64,000 nucleotides of DNA. Origin: Acidobacteria bacterium Ga0077534. Lineage in GTDB: Bacteria; Acidobacteriota; Blastocatellia; Pyrinomonadales; Pyrinomonadaceae. The stretch covers positions 1 through 64,000 of the forward strand of contig LNEI01000001.1 in the NCBI GenBank assembly GCA_001464455.1, in the 5' to 3' direction. A model generated the notes under the pieces. The model saw only the letters and a list, made by a program, of their open reading frames with translations. It was not told the origin of the DNA and did not search any database. Made by a program: the position numbers and the translations under genes. Shown piece after piece: positions 8,901 to 16,222 of this stretch; position 1 is the stretch's first letter; each line of letters starts with the position of its first letter.

Positions 8901-9446
8901 CATCGCACCATCATCCCGAGAAACGCGGGTGTCGCGGCCTAACGCAGTGTCGATCAGGATCACAAGAGGCGTGTCGCCCGACTGATCTGAGACCCTAAGT
9001 AAAAGATCGTAGAGCGAATCGTTAAGCTCGTTAGGGTTTGTCTCGAGTATCGGGGCGACCGCTCGTTTCAACTCATCGATCAGCGACGTCCCCGAACCCC
9101 GGCGGACAAATGCCACATTTCCGTGACGACGCGAGAGCCTCTCGGCCGAAGAGGCAACGTGCGAATCCGATATTTTTGAACGTAATTCCGTCCGGGCAAC
9201 TATCGCGGACAGAACAGAAATGAAATGACTCTTACCTACTCCGCGAAAACCCGCCAGAGCCGACGCGTTTCCATGGCCCGAACGAACCCCCGCGATGCGA
9301 TCGATCCATTTGACCATCAGATCTGCCGTAATGTCCGTGAAATGGTAACCCGACAAAGTTAGCCCAGGATCCGCCGCAAAATCGTGTAGATGCGTGAACG
9401 GACAGATCTCGACTATGTCCTTAACCTTTTCTGACAAACGTTTCAT
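5967..9446 (-). CDS. Giant P-loop ATPase resembling BREX BrxC/PglY (DUF6079-like)
   Basis: An 1159-residue protein. The Walker A is GFRGVGKS (residues 66-73). The expected Walker B is LVILIDTALGRD (161-172), where the acid after Asp is Thr rather than the usual Glu. LYPLHPATVEIAPLI (272-286) is the Tyr-Pro-x-His-Pro signature shared by the large ATPases of BREX (BrxC, PglY) and DUF499-type proteins. The rest is long and helical. Near the C-terminus Cys1020, Cys1034 and Cys1036 (FCGC) sit where such proteins often have a small zinc-knuckle. In BREX these ATPases act with PglX methyltransferase and PglZ; none is present here, so this is either an orphan defence component or a repurposed ATPase. 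The ATG at 9446 lacks a strong ribosome-binding site. It is divergent from the M48 protease gene. Confidence 0.75.
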   Translation of the reverse strand: MKRLSEKVKDIVEICPFTHLHDFAADPGLTLSGYHFTDITADLMVKWIDRIAGVRSGHGNASALAGFRGVGKSHFISVLSAIVARTELRSKISDSHVASSAERLSRRHGNVAFVRRGSGTSLIDELKRAVAPILETNPNELNDSLYDLLLRVSDQSGDTPLVILIDTALGRDTRVSRDDGAMLSEIAEAAKAIGVFVGVALDDDISGADGPNASISRSFSIDYLDQEHLYKIVESVIFSKHNHMRGVLHEIYEDYRQQMPGFRWSEQRFTSLYPLHPATVEIAPLIRLHIHDFALLGFAAEAGVKILGRPANSLIGLDEVFDSVEQKLRSVPDLEDAFYAFDHLEREVIGKTSVLFRHPAKLILKGLLMLSLSGQGTSADEIAASMMIVGTDSVDTPGLNVEALLASFFEALPNAVDRTGRDGSGSKYCLRIGSTVDLEAILSAASAKVPSEQVWKSLVAQGAEKWKDFDGSESTVLCNIEWRGGIRRGELVWPPSEGDDGTRDRKETPDWTVTIEPESERPTRDTDSTAVWKIATLTDEETNAIKRHYILQHDPEVREHHGESLATALHVSSIALEKVWARVFFRDAVLSVGAFSHKFSEESRSAHSLSEILSAALAPVFDSSYPEHPEFKETLGFKQVAELIATFLSGSGATSSEAQRLADTFAVPLQLAERAGDTIVPIAGERLAEHALIKAAFSGLNQDGAIPLSDLAAALSAEPYGLTRDAQHVVLGALVAQKLYEFVTSNGNRINYRSLDLQIIWDDIVGLAKPLNEQYSSSRLLIWAKLITGNAALKSIDRNEDRELIVDSLGGWLTGWNQSKVLSDFDALPDDDLNASIWRTAANLRKSFGAMADFIDSLIRNDLSLDQCLQLIADLFSDSESEFEAKKIDLRVLRDFTAGVRMRGDIRTYLTLCENTGDEVLENSKLSLINAIEAGNFNAVNAAGNQFIEVWTNFKELYTSYYAERHDEVMTADPSGEGLKLIIRSEAWSTFEALSAILWLDRSYLDRARRLIREMRQLHCSANVSTVLKTRPFCGCSFSLAETERLLQLPAELESTVIDGIRAFRDAFRQNEKALLHNAESDAMRGSLSKIITAMSTDNMPVLSGQDIRILKLAAESLDIADLATESLTEVSDFDGTSDQDEFWESEVQKVEEFVNTEA

Positions 9447-9662
9447 CTACTTTCGGATATACGACGAAATAAAAGAAAACTGCTTCTTCTGTCGGAGCGT
9501 CTTAATAAGTAATTAGGGTAGTACTTTCAGTGCCAACCGATGGGCACAAAATATTTTAACAAGTTTTGTCACTAATTGAAATACAATTTTTACGGTGGCC
9601 TTGCTTAATTTTACAGGTGGTCTACGCGCAACTCTTTTGAGGGTATGAGCATCATAAATGCA

Positions 9663-9691
9663 TTGATTAGGACGGGCTTTAGGTCTACAAT
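9663..9691 (+). promoter_or_regulatory. Promoter of the M48 protease gene
   Basis: TTGATT (9663-9668), a 17-nt spacer and TACAAT (9686-9691) form a good vegetative-type promoter. The predicted start at about 9698 leaves a roughly 19-nt leader carrying TTGGAG (9705-9710), six bases before the ATG at 9717. The rest of the 270-nt divergent gap (9447-9662) is AT-rich with no clear feature. Confidence 0.55.
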
Positions 9692-9716
9692 CGTTTGAAA
9701 AGGTTTGGAGAATTTT

Positions 9717-10916
9717 ATGCAAAACGAATTTGGTCGTCGTGTTGGTGCCTCGATTTTTGCTTTCAGCCTACTGGTTGGAACGATTGGGGTTGTCCCTGCT
9801 GTTTCGATGGCACAAGCCTCTGGTTCTGATGACGCCAAAAAGGTCGCCAAGAACGACGGCGATATATCAAAAAAAGATAACAAGAAAAAGGATGCCAAAC
9901 CGGCTCCTACGCCATCGGGCCTCGGTGAAAAAGAAAATCCTGCCCTGATCGGTAAACGAAATATTAATGGCGGTACGGACAAGGTGTTTGGATGGTTCGG
10001 CGGCTCTAAGGAAAAAGAGATGCAGATCGGCCGTCAGCTTGCCCTAGAGGTTGAGCAGCAGGCAAAGATGGTTGACGATCCAGTCATCACCGAATACGTA
10101 AACCGTGTCGGCCAAAATGTCGTACTTCATTCAGATGCAAAGATCCCGTTCACGATCAAGGTCATCGACAGTGATGAGGTCAATGCATTTGCTCTTCCTG
10201 GCGGATTTTTCTTCGTAAATAAAGGGTTGATACTCGCTGCTGAGAATGAATCGGAACTCGCCGGAGTGATGGCCCACGAGATCGCACACGTCGCTGCAAG
10301 GCATGCGATGGAAAATCAGGGAAAAGGGGCTCTCCTTCAGTATGGAATGCTGGCCGGTATCCTTTTCGGCGGCGGTATCGCCAGCGGTATTCTGCAGAAC
10401 ACGGCTGGAATTACGCAGGCCCTCGCGTTCTTCAAATTTAGCCGCGGTGCTGAAGAAGAAGCTGACCGCTTAGGTGTACAGTATTTGTATGCTGCGGGAT
10501 ACGACCCAAACGGCATGTCGACAATGTTCGAGAAGCTCGCTTCGCAGAACAAGAAAAAGCCCGGAACCCTATCAAAGCTGTTTTCTTCGCATCCCCAATC
10601 GGTCGACCGACGAGACGCGAGCATCGCTCTGGTCGCCCGTTTTCCAGAAAAAGAAGAGTACATCATTAGCACATCTGAGTTTCAGCGAGTCAAAGGTCAT
10701 TTGATGAAGATCACTAACGCAAGAGCGGGGATCACAACTGACTTCGATTCGCCTGATGACAGCAAGCCGACGCTCAAGAAGCGGCAGGCCGAGGGTTCTG
10801 AGGCACCGACAATGGATGGCCAACCAGGATCTTCGACTTCGGATGGCCCACCCAAGCTGAAGAAACGCGATCAACCTGATCCGCAACCTACGCCGACCCA
10901 GTCGCCTCTTCAGTAA
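9717..10916 (+). CDS. Exported M48-family metalloprotease
   Basis: A 399-residue protein counted from ATG 9717; an upstream TTG at 9705 is really part of the ribosome-binding site TTGGAG. A signal peptide (hydrophobic core FAFSLLVGTIGVV, likely cut after VSMAQA) precedes a Lys/Asp-rich linker. The peptidase M48 domain carries the zinc helix HEIAH at about 187-191 and the third ligand in EEEADRLG at about 246-253. Family members such as BepA and LoiP degrade misassembled outer-membrane proteins in the periplasm. The C-terminal 60 residues are Pro/Ser/Thr-rich and contain LKKR twice. A BamD-like gene lies on the opposite strand beyond the terminator. The gene has its own promoter and terminator and is monocistronic. 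Confidence 0.9.
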   Translation: MQNEFGRRVGASIFAFSLLVGTIGVVPAVSMAQASGSDDAKKVAKNDGDISKKDNKKKDAKPAPTPSGLGEKENPALIGKRNINGGTDKVFGWFGGSKEKEMQIGRQLALEVEQQAKMVDDPVITEYVNRVGQNVVLHSDAKIPFTIKVIDSDEVNAFALPGGFFFVNKGLILAAENESELAGVMAHEIAHVAARHAMENQGKGALLQYGMLAGILFGGGIASGILQNTAGITQALAFFKFSRGAEEEADRLGVQYLYAAGYDPNGMSTMFEKLASQNKKKPGTLSKLFSSHPQSVDRRDASIALVARFPEKEEYIISTSEFQRVKGHLMKITNARAGITTDFDSPDDSKPTLKKRQAEGSEAPTMDGQPGSSTSDGPPKLKKRDQPDPQPTPTQSPLQ

Positions 10917-10935
10917 GAGAAGTAAATATAATAAC

Positions 10936-10970
10936 AGGCCGTCTCGATATGCGATTCGAGACGGCCTTTT
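10936..10970 (+). terminator. Rho-independent terminator after the M48 gene
   Basis: A perfect 12-bp stem (AGGCCGTCTCGA at 10936-10947 with its complement at 10956-10967), an 8-nt loop and a trailing TTTT. It starts 19 nt after the protease stop codon. Confidence 0.85.
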
Positions 10971-10982
10971 CGATTGTTATTC

Positions 10983-11089
10983 TAAGCTCGGTTATCGACA
11001 CGAAGGTCACGGCAACGGCGTGTTTAGCTGCGATCCCTCTGCTCCAAGCTAAGGCCGTTGGGATAATCACCCACAATTAACCGAGCTTA
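10983..11089. ncRNA. Candidate structured RNA or palindromic element
   Basis: Three nested perfect stems fold this 107-nt stretch into a rod. The outer stem is 12 bp (10983-10994 with 11078-11089), the middle is 7 bp (CAACGGC 11013-11019 with GCCGTTG 11054-11060) and the inner is 6 bp (TTAGCT 11024-11029 with AGCTAA 11047-11052) around a 17-nt loop. Unpaired strands of 18 and 17 nt make a large internal loop between the outer and middle stems. There is no coding frame. The pattern does not match tRNA, SRP RNA or tmRNA signatures I know, and it is shorter than 6S RNA. The strand cannot be decided, because every pair is Watson-Crick. A non-autonomous palindromic mobile element is the main alternative. 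Confidence 0.35.
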
Positions 11090-11099
11090 CAATCGAATA

Positions 11100-11125
11100 C
11101 GGGCGGCCTATTTCTAAGCCACCCG
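11100..11125 (-). terminator. Probable terminator after the BamD-like gene
   Basis: On the minus strand CGGGTGGC and GCCGCCCG pair over 8 bp with one G-U wobble, which would be an A-C mismatch on the plus strand, so the minus orientation is favoured. The loop is 10 nt. The following sequence TATTCGATTGT is only moderately T-rich. Confidence 0.4.
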
Positions 11126-11166
11126 AATTTGCATTTGCCTGAAGCTATTGATTACCAACCAATACG

Positions 11167-12696
11167 TTACTGCTTGATCGGGGGCTCCGCCTGAGGGACA
11201 ACTTTAGCCGCTGCGGGCACGACCTTGATAACTGTAGTTGGTGCCTGTGGTATCTGATTAACGAGAATGTCTCCCTGATTGTCGATGATCTGGTCGATCA
11301 GTTCGAACTTTTCCCGGTCGAAGTCCTTGCCCATGAGCACGCCATTTCGGTCGATGGTCATTGGGTATATCCCGAATAACTGATTCTTGAAATTCTGGAA
11401 GAAGGATACATTCTCAGGAGGCAGAACCTTCATCCTTTCTGGATTCGGGGCCGGGATCGTTGCGCCGATAAGTTCCAGCTGTTCAGTCGACTTCTTGACG
11501 TACTCGCTGTTCGGAAAATCGCTCACGATCCTCTGAAAATACCGGGCCGCCTGGTCAGTCTCTTCTTCGATCAGGTACGTAACGGCGAGCTTATAGAGGA
11601 CCTCATCTGTAAAATCAAAATCGGGGTACTTATCGATGATCTCGCGGTAACGAGACTGAGCTCCCTTTAGCCCTCCCTTTTTTTGCTCGACCGATTGCGC
11701 ATAGTAATAATTTGCGATCAAAAGATTATGAAGGCCAAGATTGTCCTGTACCTCTTTTAGGCGAAGCGATGCCTCAGTAGCGATGACTGGCTCCTTGTCT
11801 TTGCACTGCTGCAGAAGAGCCTTGAGGCGTGTTTCCGCACGCTTCGCACGCGTAGCGTCGCGGTCAGGCAAACCTACCTGTCTCATCTCTGCCTCGCCGA
11901 TCTTGAGTATCACGCGACATGAGAGCGGGTGGGTCGGGAAGAATGTCAGCCATTCCTGATACGCGCCAATAGCCTGAATAAGAGCGCTAGTCGAGCCTTC
12001 GAGATAAAACGAATCGCCCACGGCGAGCTTCGACATTGGCAAATATGGGGAATCCGGATAGGTCGTGATGATGGTCTGGAACAGCAGTCGACCGACATCG
12101 TAGTTCCTCTTTCTTACTTCGCGGGTGGCAACCACGAACAATTCTCTGTCGCGTCCCACCTGCACGCTGCCTAACAGTTCTTCGTATTCATCGCTTCCGC
12201 CGCCGCCGAAAATCCCAAGAAATTTCTTTTTCTTCTTCTTTTCGCGGGCCTGTCCGATGGTGGAAACCGGAGTTGCCCGAGTCGATGCGACCTCAAGTTG
12301 AGCCGTATCGGCCCGTGCTTGATATTCGTTGACCGCCTGCTCGAGCGTATCAAGATCGACCCTTTCGTACTTCTCGCCGCGATCGACTTTGCCACGGAGG
12401 CTATTGAGATCGGAACTCAGCCGTGAGCCGTCCTTCTCCAGAGAAACAAGTCGACCGAGAGGCGTATCGAGCTTTTTCTCGTCGTCCTTCTTGGCCTTGT
12501 CCTCCTTGTTCTCTTCCCTCAAAACCGATATGACACTGTTAAGTGACCGGCGCACCCGCTCGATCTTGTCACGCATGACTTCGAGGCGCTGAAGGTCCGT
12601 ACCGTCACCCGGCCGATTTTGACCAAACGCGGAAGAAAACCCCGATATTAGGATGACCAGCGACAAAAGAATAATTCGATTCTGTTTAAGCGACAT
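11167..12696 (-). CDS. BamD-like tetratricopeptide outer-membrane assembly protein
   Basis: 509 residues from ATG 12696, preceded by GGAATAG. A GTG start at 12750 would overlap rpe and add a non-signal extension, so it is rejected. A signal peptide (IILLSLVILISGFSSAFG) leads to a coiled, Lys/Asp-rich region (about 25-150), then TPR-type helices with the outer-membrane lipoprotein pattern (DSPYLPMSKLAVGDSFYLEG, later YPDFDFTDEVLYKLAVTYL and FPNSEYVKKSTEQL). No lipobox Cys is visible, unlike E. coli BamD. The role is inferred as part of the BAM machinery or a similar periplasmic scaffold. It is the last gene of the fmt-rsmB-rpe run, starting 34 nt after rpe ends. Confidence 0.78.
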   Translation of the reverse strand: MSLKQNRIILLSLVILISGFSSAFGQNRPGDGTDLQRLEVMRDKIERVRRSLNSVISVLREENKEDKAKKDDEKKLDTPLGRLVSLEKDGSRLSSDLNSLRGKVDRGEKYERVDLDTLEQAVNEYQARADTAQLEVASTRATPVSTIGQAREKKKKKKFLGIFGGGGSDEYEELLGSVQVGRDRELFVVATREVRKRNYDVGRLLFQTIITTYPDSPYLPMSKLAVGDSFYLEGSTSALIQAIGAYQEWLTFFPTHPLSCRVILKIGEAEMRQVGLPDRDATRAKRAETRLKALLQQCKDKEPVIATEASLRLKEVQDNLGLHNLLIANYYYAQSVEQKKGGLKGAQSRYREIIDKYPDFDFTDEVLYKLAVTYLIEEETDQAARYFQRIVSDFPNSEYVKKSTEQLELIGATIPAPNPERMKVLPPENVSFFQNFKNQLFGIYPMTIDRNGVLMGKDFDREKFELIDQIIDNQGDILVNQIPQAPTTVIKVVPAAAKVVPQAEPPIKQ

Positions 12697-12730
12697 ACTT
12701 CTATTCCAAAAAATTAGGCCCCGTTGGGAA

Positions 12731-13393
12731 TCAAACCCAAACGGCGGCACGTTCCATCAGCTCACGCACAGCACCGGCTGCGTCTTCACGGCCATAAACG
12801 GCGGAGCCGGCAACGATTATTTCTGCACCGGCAGCGACGACCTCGGCAATGTTGTTAATACCGACACCGCCATCGATCTCGATCCTGACGTCGAGTCCAC
12901 GATCGTCGATCATTCGACGAAGCCGTCGAAGCTTATCGAGCATAGTGGGCACGAATTTCTGCCCCCCGAAACCGGGATTTACCGACATTAGCAGGATAAA
13001 GTCGGCATACGGAAGAGCTTCTGTTAGTGTTTCGAGCGGCGTTGCCGGATTGATCGCCACACCGGCCTTGGCTCCGGCGTCTCGGATCGCCGTCAGCGTC
13101 CTTTGCAGATGATGGTCCACCTCGACGTGCACTGAGACCATGTCGGCACCCGCCTCAACGAACTCTACGGCATACCGCCCCGGTTCGGTGATCATCAAGT
13201 GAGTATCGATGATCATATCGGTCGATCTCCTGATCGACTTGACGACGGGCAGTCCTATCGTAATATTTGGTACAAAGTGCCCGTCCATAACATCGACGTG
13301 CAGAACCGTGGCTCCGCCAGCCTTTACGCTTTCGATAGCCTCGGCGAGCCTCGTAAAGTCCGCCGAAAGAATAGATGGTGCTATTTCGAACAT
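12731..13393 (-). CDS. rpe: Ribulose-phosphate 3-epimerase
   Basis: 220 residues from ATG 13393. The family starts almost directly with the first barrel strand, here IAPSILSADF, so an alternative TTG at 13432 overlapping the previous stop codon is less likely. The enzyme interconverts ribulose 5-phosphate and xylulose 5-phosphate in the pentose phosphate pathway. TIM-barrel motifs are present: HVDVMDGHFVPNI with the metal His and catalytic Asp, THLMI, MSVNPGFGGQKF, and IDGGV with the second catalytic Asp. The length is normal. It follows the PASTA-protein gene and precedes the BamD-like gene. The fmt-rsmB-PASTA-rpe order is one found in many bacteria. Confidence 0.97.
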   Translation of the reverse strand: MFEIAPSILSADFTRLAEAIESVKAGGATVLHVDVMDGHFVPNITIGLPVVKSIRRSTDMIIDTHLMITEPGRYAVEFVEAGADMVSVHVEVDHHLQRTLTAIRDAGAKAGVAINPATPLETLTEALPYADFILLMSVNPGFGGQKFVPTMLDKLRRLRRMIDDRGLDVRIEIDGGVGINNIAEVVAAGAEIIVAGSAVYGREDAAGAVRELMERAAVWV

Positions 13394-13428
13394 GTTTGAA
13401 AACTTTTCCCCGTCCACATTACCCAGCT

Positions 13429-14073
13429 TCAAGGCCGAGCCGGCGGTCGATTTGCTGCGGCCGGCCTAGCCGGAGTCGACGGCTTCGGAGTCGATGCCGG
13501 AGCATTCTTGTTAGTCTTGTCCGAGCCGCTGTTGCTTCCAGATTCTTTCTTAGTCGAGTTGGTCTCCGAAGACTCCGATTCTGAATTCGCGTTGGCTCCG
13601 GTAGCTGTGTCCGCATTCACGTCTCGAGCGGTATCAGCCTTCTTACGGTTGGAGTTTGTATTCGCCTTCGGCTTTTTCGGTTTATCGGAGATCATCTCTT
13701 CGATCTTTTCCGCATCATCTTCTTCAGTCGTAGTAACACCCGGCGGCAAAGCTTCACCGCCGCCTTTGCTGGTCACCACCAATATCATCTGTCCCGACTT
13801 GACCGTTTCCCCCGCCTTCGGAAGTTGCTCTATAACTGTGTCAGGCGGCTCGACCGAAACCCGATCAGCTCTTTTTTTGATCTTCAGTCCAAGTAATGCG
13901 AGTTCCTTTTCGCTTTCCGCGAGGTTCTTGCCCGTCACCTCCGGAACCTTTATCTCGGCCCCCTGCAAGGACATATAAACCACCCCGACCAGCCCGAAAA
14001 GAAAAACTCCGAGAAGGGCCGCGAGCGATGCCAGCCTACCGATCGCTGAAAATCCTGAATTCAGAAGACTCAT
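13429..14073 (-). CDS. Membrane-anchored single-PASTA-domain protein
   Basis: A 214-residue protein with a short cytoplasmic start and one transmembrane segment (about 13-35). One PASTA domain follows (about 38-103, starting IKVPEVTGKNLAESEKEL and ending VTSKGG). A low-complexity tail rich in Ser, Asn, Thr, Lys and Pro makes up the second half. PASTA domains bind muropeptides or lipid II stems, usually in Ser/Thr kinases or penicillin-binding proteins. Here there is no kinase domain, so it may be a cell-wall sensor or anchor. The kinase gene that often neighbours rsmB in other phyla is absent. The tail is probably disordered and crosses the periplasm. Confidence 0.85.
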   Translation of the reverse strand: MSLLNSGFSAIGRLASLAALLGVFLFGLVGVVYMSLQGAEIKVPEVTGKNLAESEKELALLGLKIKKRADRVSVEPPDTVIEQLPKAGETVKSGQMILVVTSKGGGEALPPGVTTTEEDDAEKIEEMISDKPKKPKANTNSNRKKADTARDVNADTATGANANSESESSETNSTKKESGSNSGSDKTNKNAPASTPKPSTPARPAAANRPPARP

Positions 14074-14143
14074 TACATCAAACTCCTAACAAACAAGCCG
14101 CTAGTTTAACAAACAACTGGGATTTTTAGAATCCAGGTCGGTG

Positions 14144-15436
14144 TCAATTAAGCCTTCGAAACCCGGCAATAAAAAATCCGTCCATTCCGTTACGGTGCGG
14201 CCAGGTGCGAGCGTATCCCTTCGCTTCTATCAGATCAGACGGCACGCGAAGGCTGATCTGTGCAAAGTGGGGATTCCGCGAAAGAAATCTCTCCGCAACA
14301 ACTTCGTTCTCCTCCGGTTCAACCGAGCAGGTCGAGTAGATGAGTTCCCCGCCATCGACTAGCAGTTTTGATGCATTTTCAAGGATCGAAAGTTGTTTCG
14401 CTTGAAGCTCTAAAAAATGATCCTCGGTTAAATGGTATCGAATTTCCGGATTATGTCTTATCGTTCCCGTTCCCGAACACGGGGCGTCAACCAGCACACT
14501 GGCCAAAACGCGCTCGGCAAACGGGAGAGCAGTGACGGCGTCGTAACGGACTACGGAAACAGTTCCGGGCTGTTGAATTTCACAGGTTCGCTGCAGGAAC
14601 CCGACGCGTTTCTCGTGAATATCACCAGCAACGATCAAGCGAGCAGCCCCTGAATAGTTTCTCGCGACAAGCCCCGTCTTCCCGCCCGGTGCTGCACACA
14701 CATCCAGAAACCTACTGCCCTGACCAAGTTCGACGCTGTTTGCGACGATCTGCGAAGCCTCGTCCTGGAGATAGATGGATCCTCGAGTTGCCAAGGTGCG
14801 AACGCGAGCATCGCCCGCCGCCGCGATCCAGCAACCTAATGTCCGACTCGAAGCCCTCGAATCTCGCACGAGTCCTTCAACCTCAGCATCCATTTGAAGG
14901 ATGCGGAAGGCGGTTTCGGGAAGAATATTGTTTGCTTCGGCAAATCTTTCCGCCTCATCGATACCCAGATCACGCACCCATTTCTCTATCAACCAACGCG
15001 GATGCGATGTGTTCACTGAGATCCGATCGACCCTGTCGACAAACTCGATCTGCGGCCTTTCACGCGAAAAGGTGCGGAGAACAGCATTGACAAAGCCCTT
15101 TGCCGAGGTTTTTTTTGCCCTGACGGTTAGATTAACACTCTCATTCACCGCCGAATGTGTTGGAACACGGTCTAGGGCAATGATCTGGTAAAGTCCGATC
15201 CTGAGAGCGATCCGAACCGCAATATCGAGTTTTTTTCCTTTAGCTATCGTGTCGATAACCCGGTCGAGATATATCTGCCGCCGCAGAACGCCTAGTGTTA
15301 TCTCATGGCACAATGCCGCATCGGCCCGGGAAAGACCTTCCTCGTAAGCTGGAAGTAAGACGGATGAGTATGCTCTCTCCCCGGCGATCTTGAGCAAAAT
15401 GTCGAAAGCCGAAGTGCGGGCGGGCGAGATATTCAT
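14144..15436 (-). CDS. rsmB: 16S rRNA (cytosine-967-C5)-methyltransferase
   Basis: A 430-residue two-domain enzyme. An N-terminal NusB-like RNA-binding domain (about 8-130) is followed by a SAM-dependent methyltransferase with motif I DVCAAPGGKTG. The two cysteines of the m5C mechanism lie in VDAPCSGTG and YSTCSVEPEENE. It methylates C967 of 16S rRNA before or during 30S assembly. The ATG overlaps the end of trhO by 4 nt (ATGA), indicating translational coupling. The start is the first codon before NISPARTSAFDILLKI. It sits between fmt/trhO and the PASTA gene. Confidence 0.95.
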   Translation of the reverse strand: MNISPARTSAFDILLKIAGERAYSSVLLPAYEEGLSRADAALCHEITLGVLRRQIYLDRVIDTIAKGKKLDIAVRIALRIGLYQIIALDRVPTHSAVNESVNLTVRAKKTSAKGFVNAVLRTFSRERPQIEFVDRVDRISVNTSHPRWLIEKWVRDLGIDEAERFAEANNILPETAFRILQMDAEVEGLVRDSRASSRTLGCWIAAAGDARVRTLATRGSIYLQDEASQIVANSVELGQGSRFLDVCAAPGGKTGLVARNYSGAARLIVAGDIHEKRVGFLQRTCEIQQPGTVSVVRYDAVTALPFAERVLASVLVDAPCSGTGTIRHNPEIRYHLTEDHFLELQAKQLSILENASKLLVDGGELIYSTCSVEPEENEVVAERFLSRNPHFAQISLRVPSDLIEAKGYARTWPHRNGMDGFFIAGFRRLN

Positions 15437-16221
15437 TCGTCTATCTTATACTTTTCTTTCTTTCGGGAATTCAGACGCAGCGAAAGATCCTGTTTCGTTC
15501 CTTTTTGAAGGCTGGCGTCGACAGTCACACGTTCGTCGAAAACAAAACACTCGCCCTCCCAAAGGCTCTTCTCCCGAGGGACTGTCTCGAGGTATTTAAG
15601 GATTCCGCCTTCAAGCTGAAACACCTCGTCAAAACCGAGCTGTTTCATATAAGGAGCGAATTTTTCGCATCTGATACCGCCGGTGCAGAACATCGCCACC
15701 TTCTTGTGACGTTCGGGGTCGAGGTTTTCAGCCACATAATCAGGAAGTTCGCTAAATTTTACGGTCTTTGGATTTACCGCACCCTTGAAAGTCCCAGTTT
15801 CGTACTCGTAGTCGTTCCGCGTGTCGAGCACGAAAGTTTCGGGGTCTGAAATGATCTCATTCCACTTCTCCGGCGGCACGTGCGTTCCGGTTCCAAGTGA
15901 AATATCGACGGGTTTCTTGAGCGTAACGATCTCTGGTTTTATCTTTACATCTATCTTTCTAAATGGCGCCGCATCGTTAAATGAGGTTTTCATCGGCAGT
16001 TTCGTCAAAAGTATCCTTTCCGATTCTCGAACGAAGTGCTCAACCTCTGCCGGGCTTCCGCAGACCATGCCGTTATAACCTTCGAGGGCGATTATCACAG
16101 TCCCGCGAACACCCGACGCAAGCATCGCCGCCTTCAGATCTTCCTTGATCTGCGCGAGCTCGCCGAGCGGAGACATGTCCTTGAACTCGTAAAACGAAAT
16201 TATCTGTATCTTCTCACTCAT
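15433..16221 (-). CDS. trhO: tRNA uridine-34 hydroxylase (rhodanese domain)
   Basis: 262 residues from ATG 16221, placed one base after the fmt stop and preceded by GGGAA; the start seven codons upstream would lie inside fmt. An N-terminal ferredoxin-like part (about 1-95) is followed by a rhodanese domain (about 110-225) with catalytic loop CTGGIRCEKF. TrhO makes 5-hydroxyuridine at the tRNA wobble position in an oxygen-dependent reaction. The C-terminus has the usual FVFDERVTV segment but lacks the Cys-rich zinc tail of some homologs and ends with a Lys-rich stretch. It is translationally coupled to rsmB, so three RNA- and translation-related enzymes are made together. Confidence 0.93.
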   Translation of the reverse strand: MSEKIQIISFYEFKDMSPLGELAQIKEDLKAAMLASGVRGTVIIALEGYNGMVCGSPAEVEHFVRESERILLTKLPMKTSFNDAAPFRKIDVKIKPEIVTLKKPVDISLGTGTHVPPEKWNEIISDPETFVLDTRNDYEYETGTFKGAVNPKTVKFSELPDYVAENLDPERHKKVAMFCTGGIRCEKFAPYMKQLGFDEVFQLEGGILKYLETVPREKSLWEGECFVFDERVTVDASLQKGTKQDLSLRLNSRKKEKYKIDE

Positions 16222-16222
16222 C

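Noticed and set aside
10983-11089. 6S RNA, SRP RNA or tmRNA at the nested repeat
   Set aside because: It is too short for 6S RNA and tmRNA, and the conserved SRP loop sequence and tmRNA alanine acceptor features are absent.
5967-11166. A full BREX or other defence island around the large ATPase
   Set aside because: No PglX-type methyltransferase, PglZ, BrxL, helicase or nuclease gene was found in the flanking genes; only the ATPase itself is suggestive.
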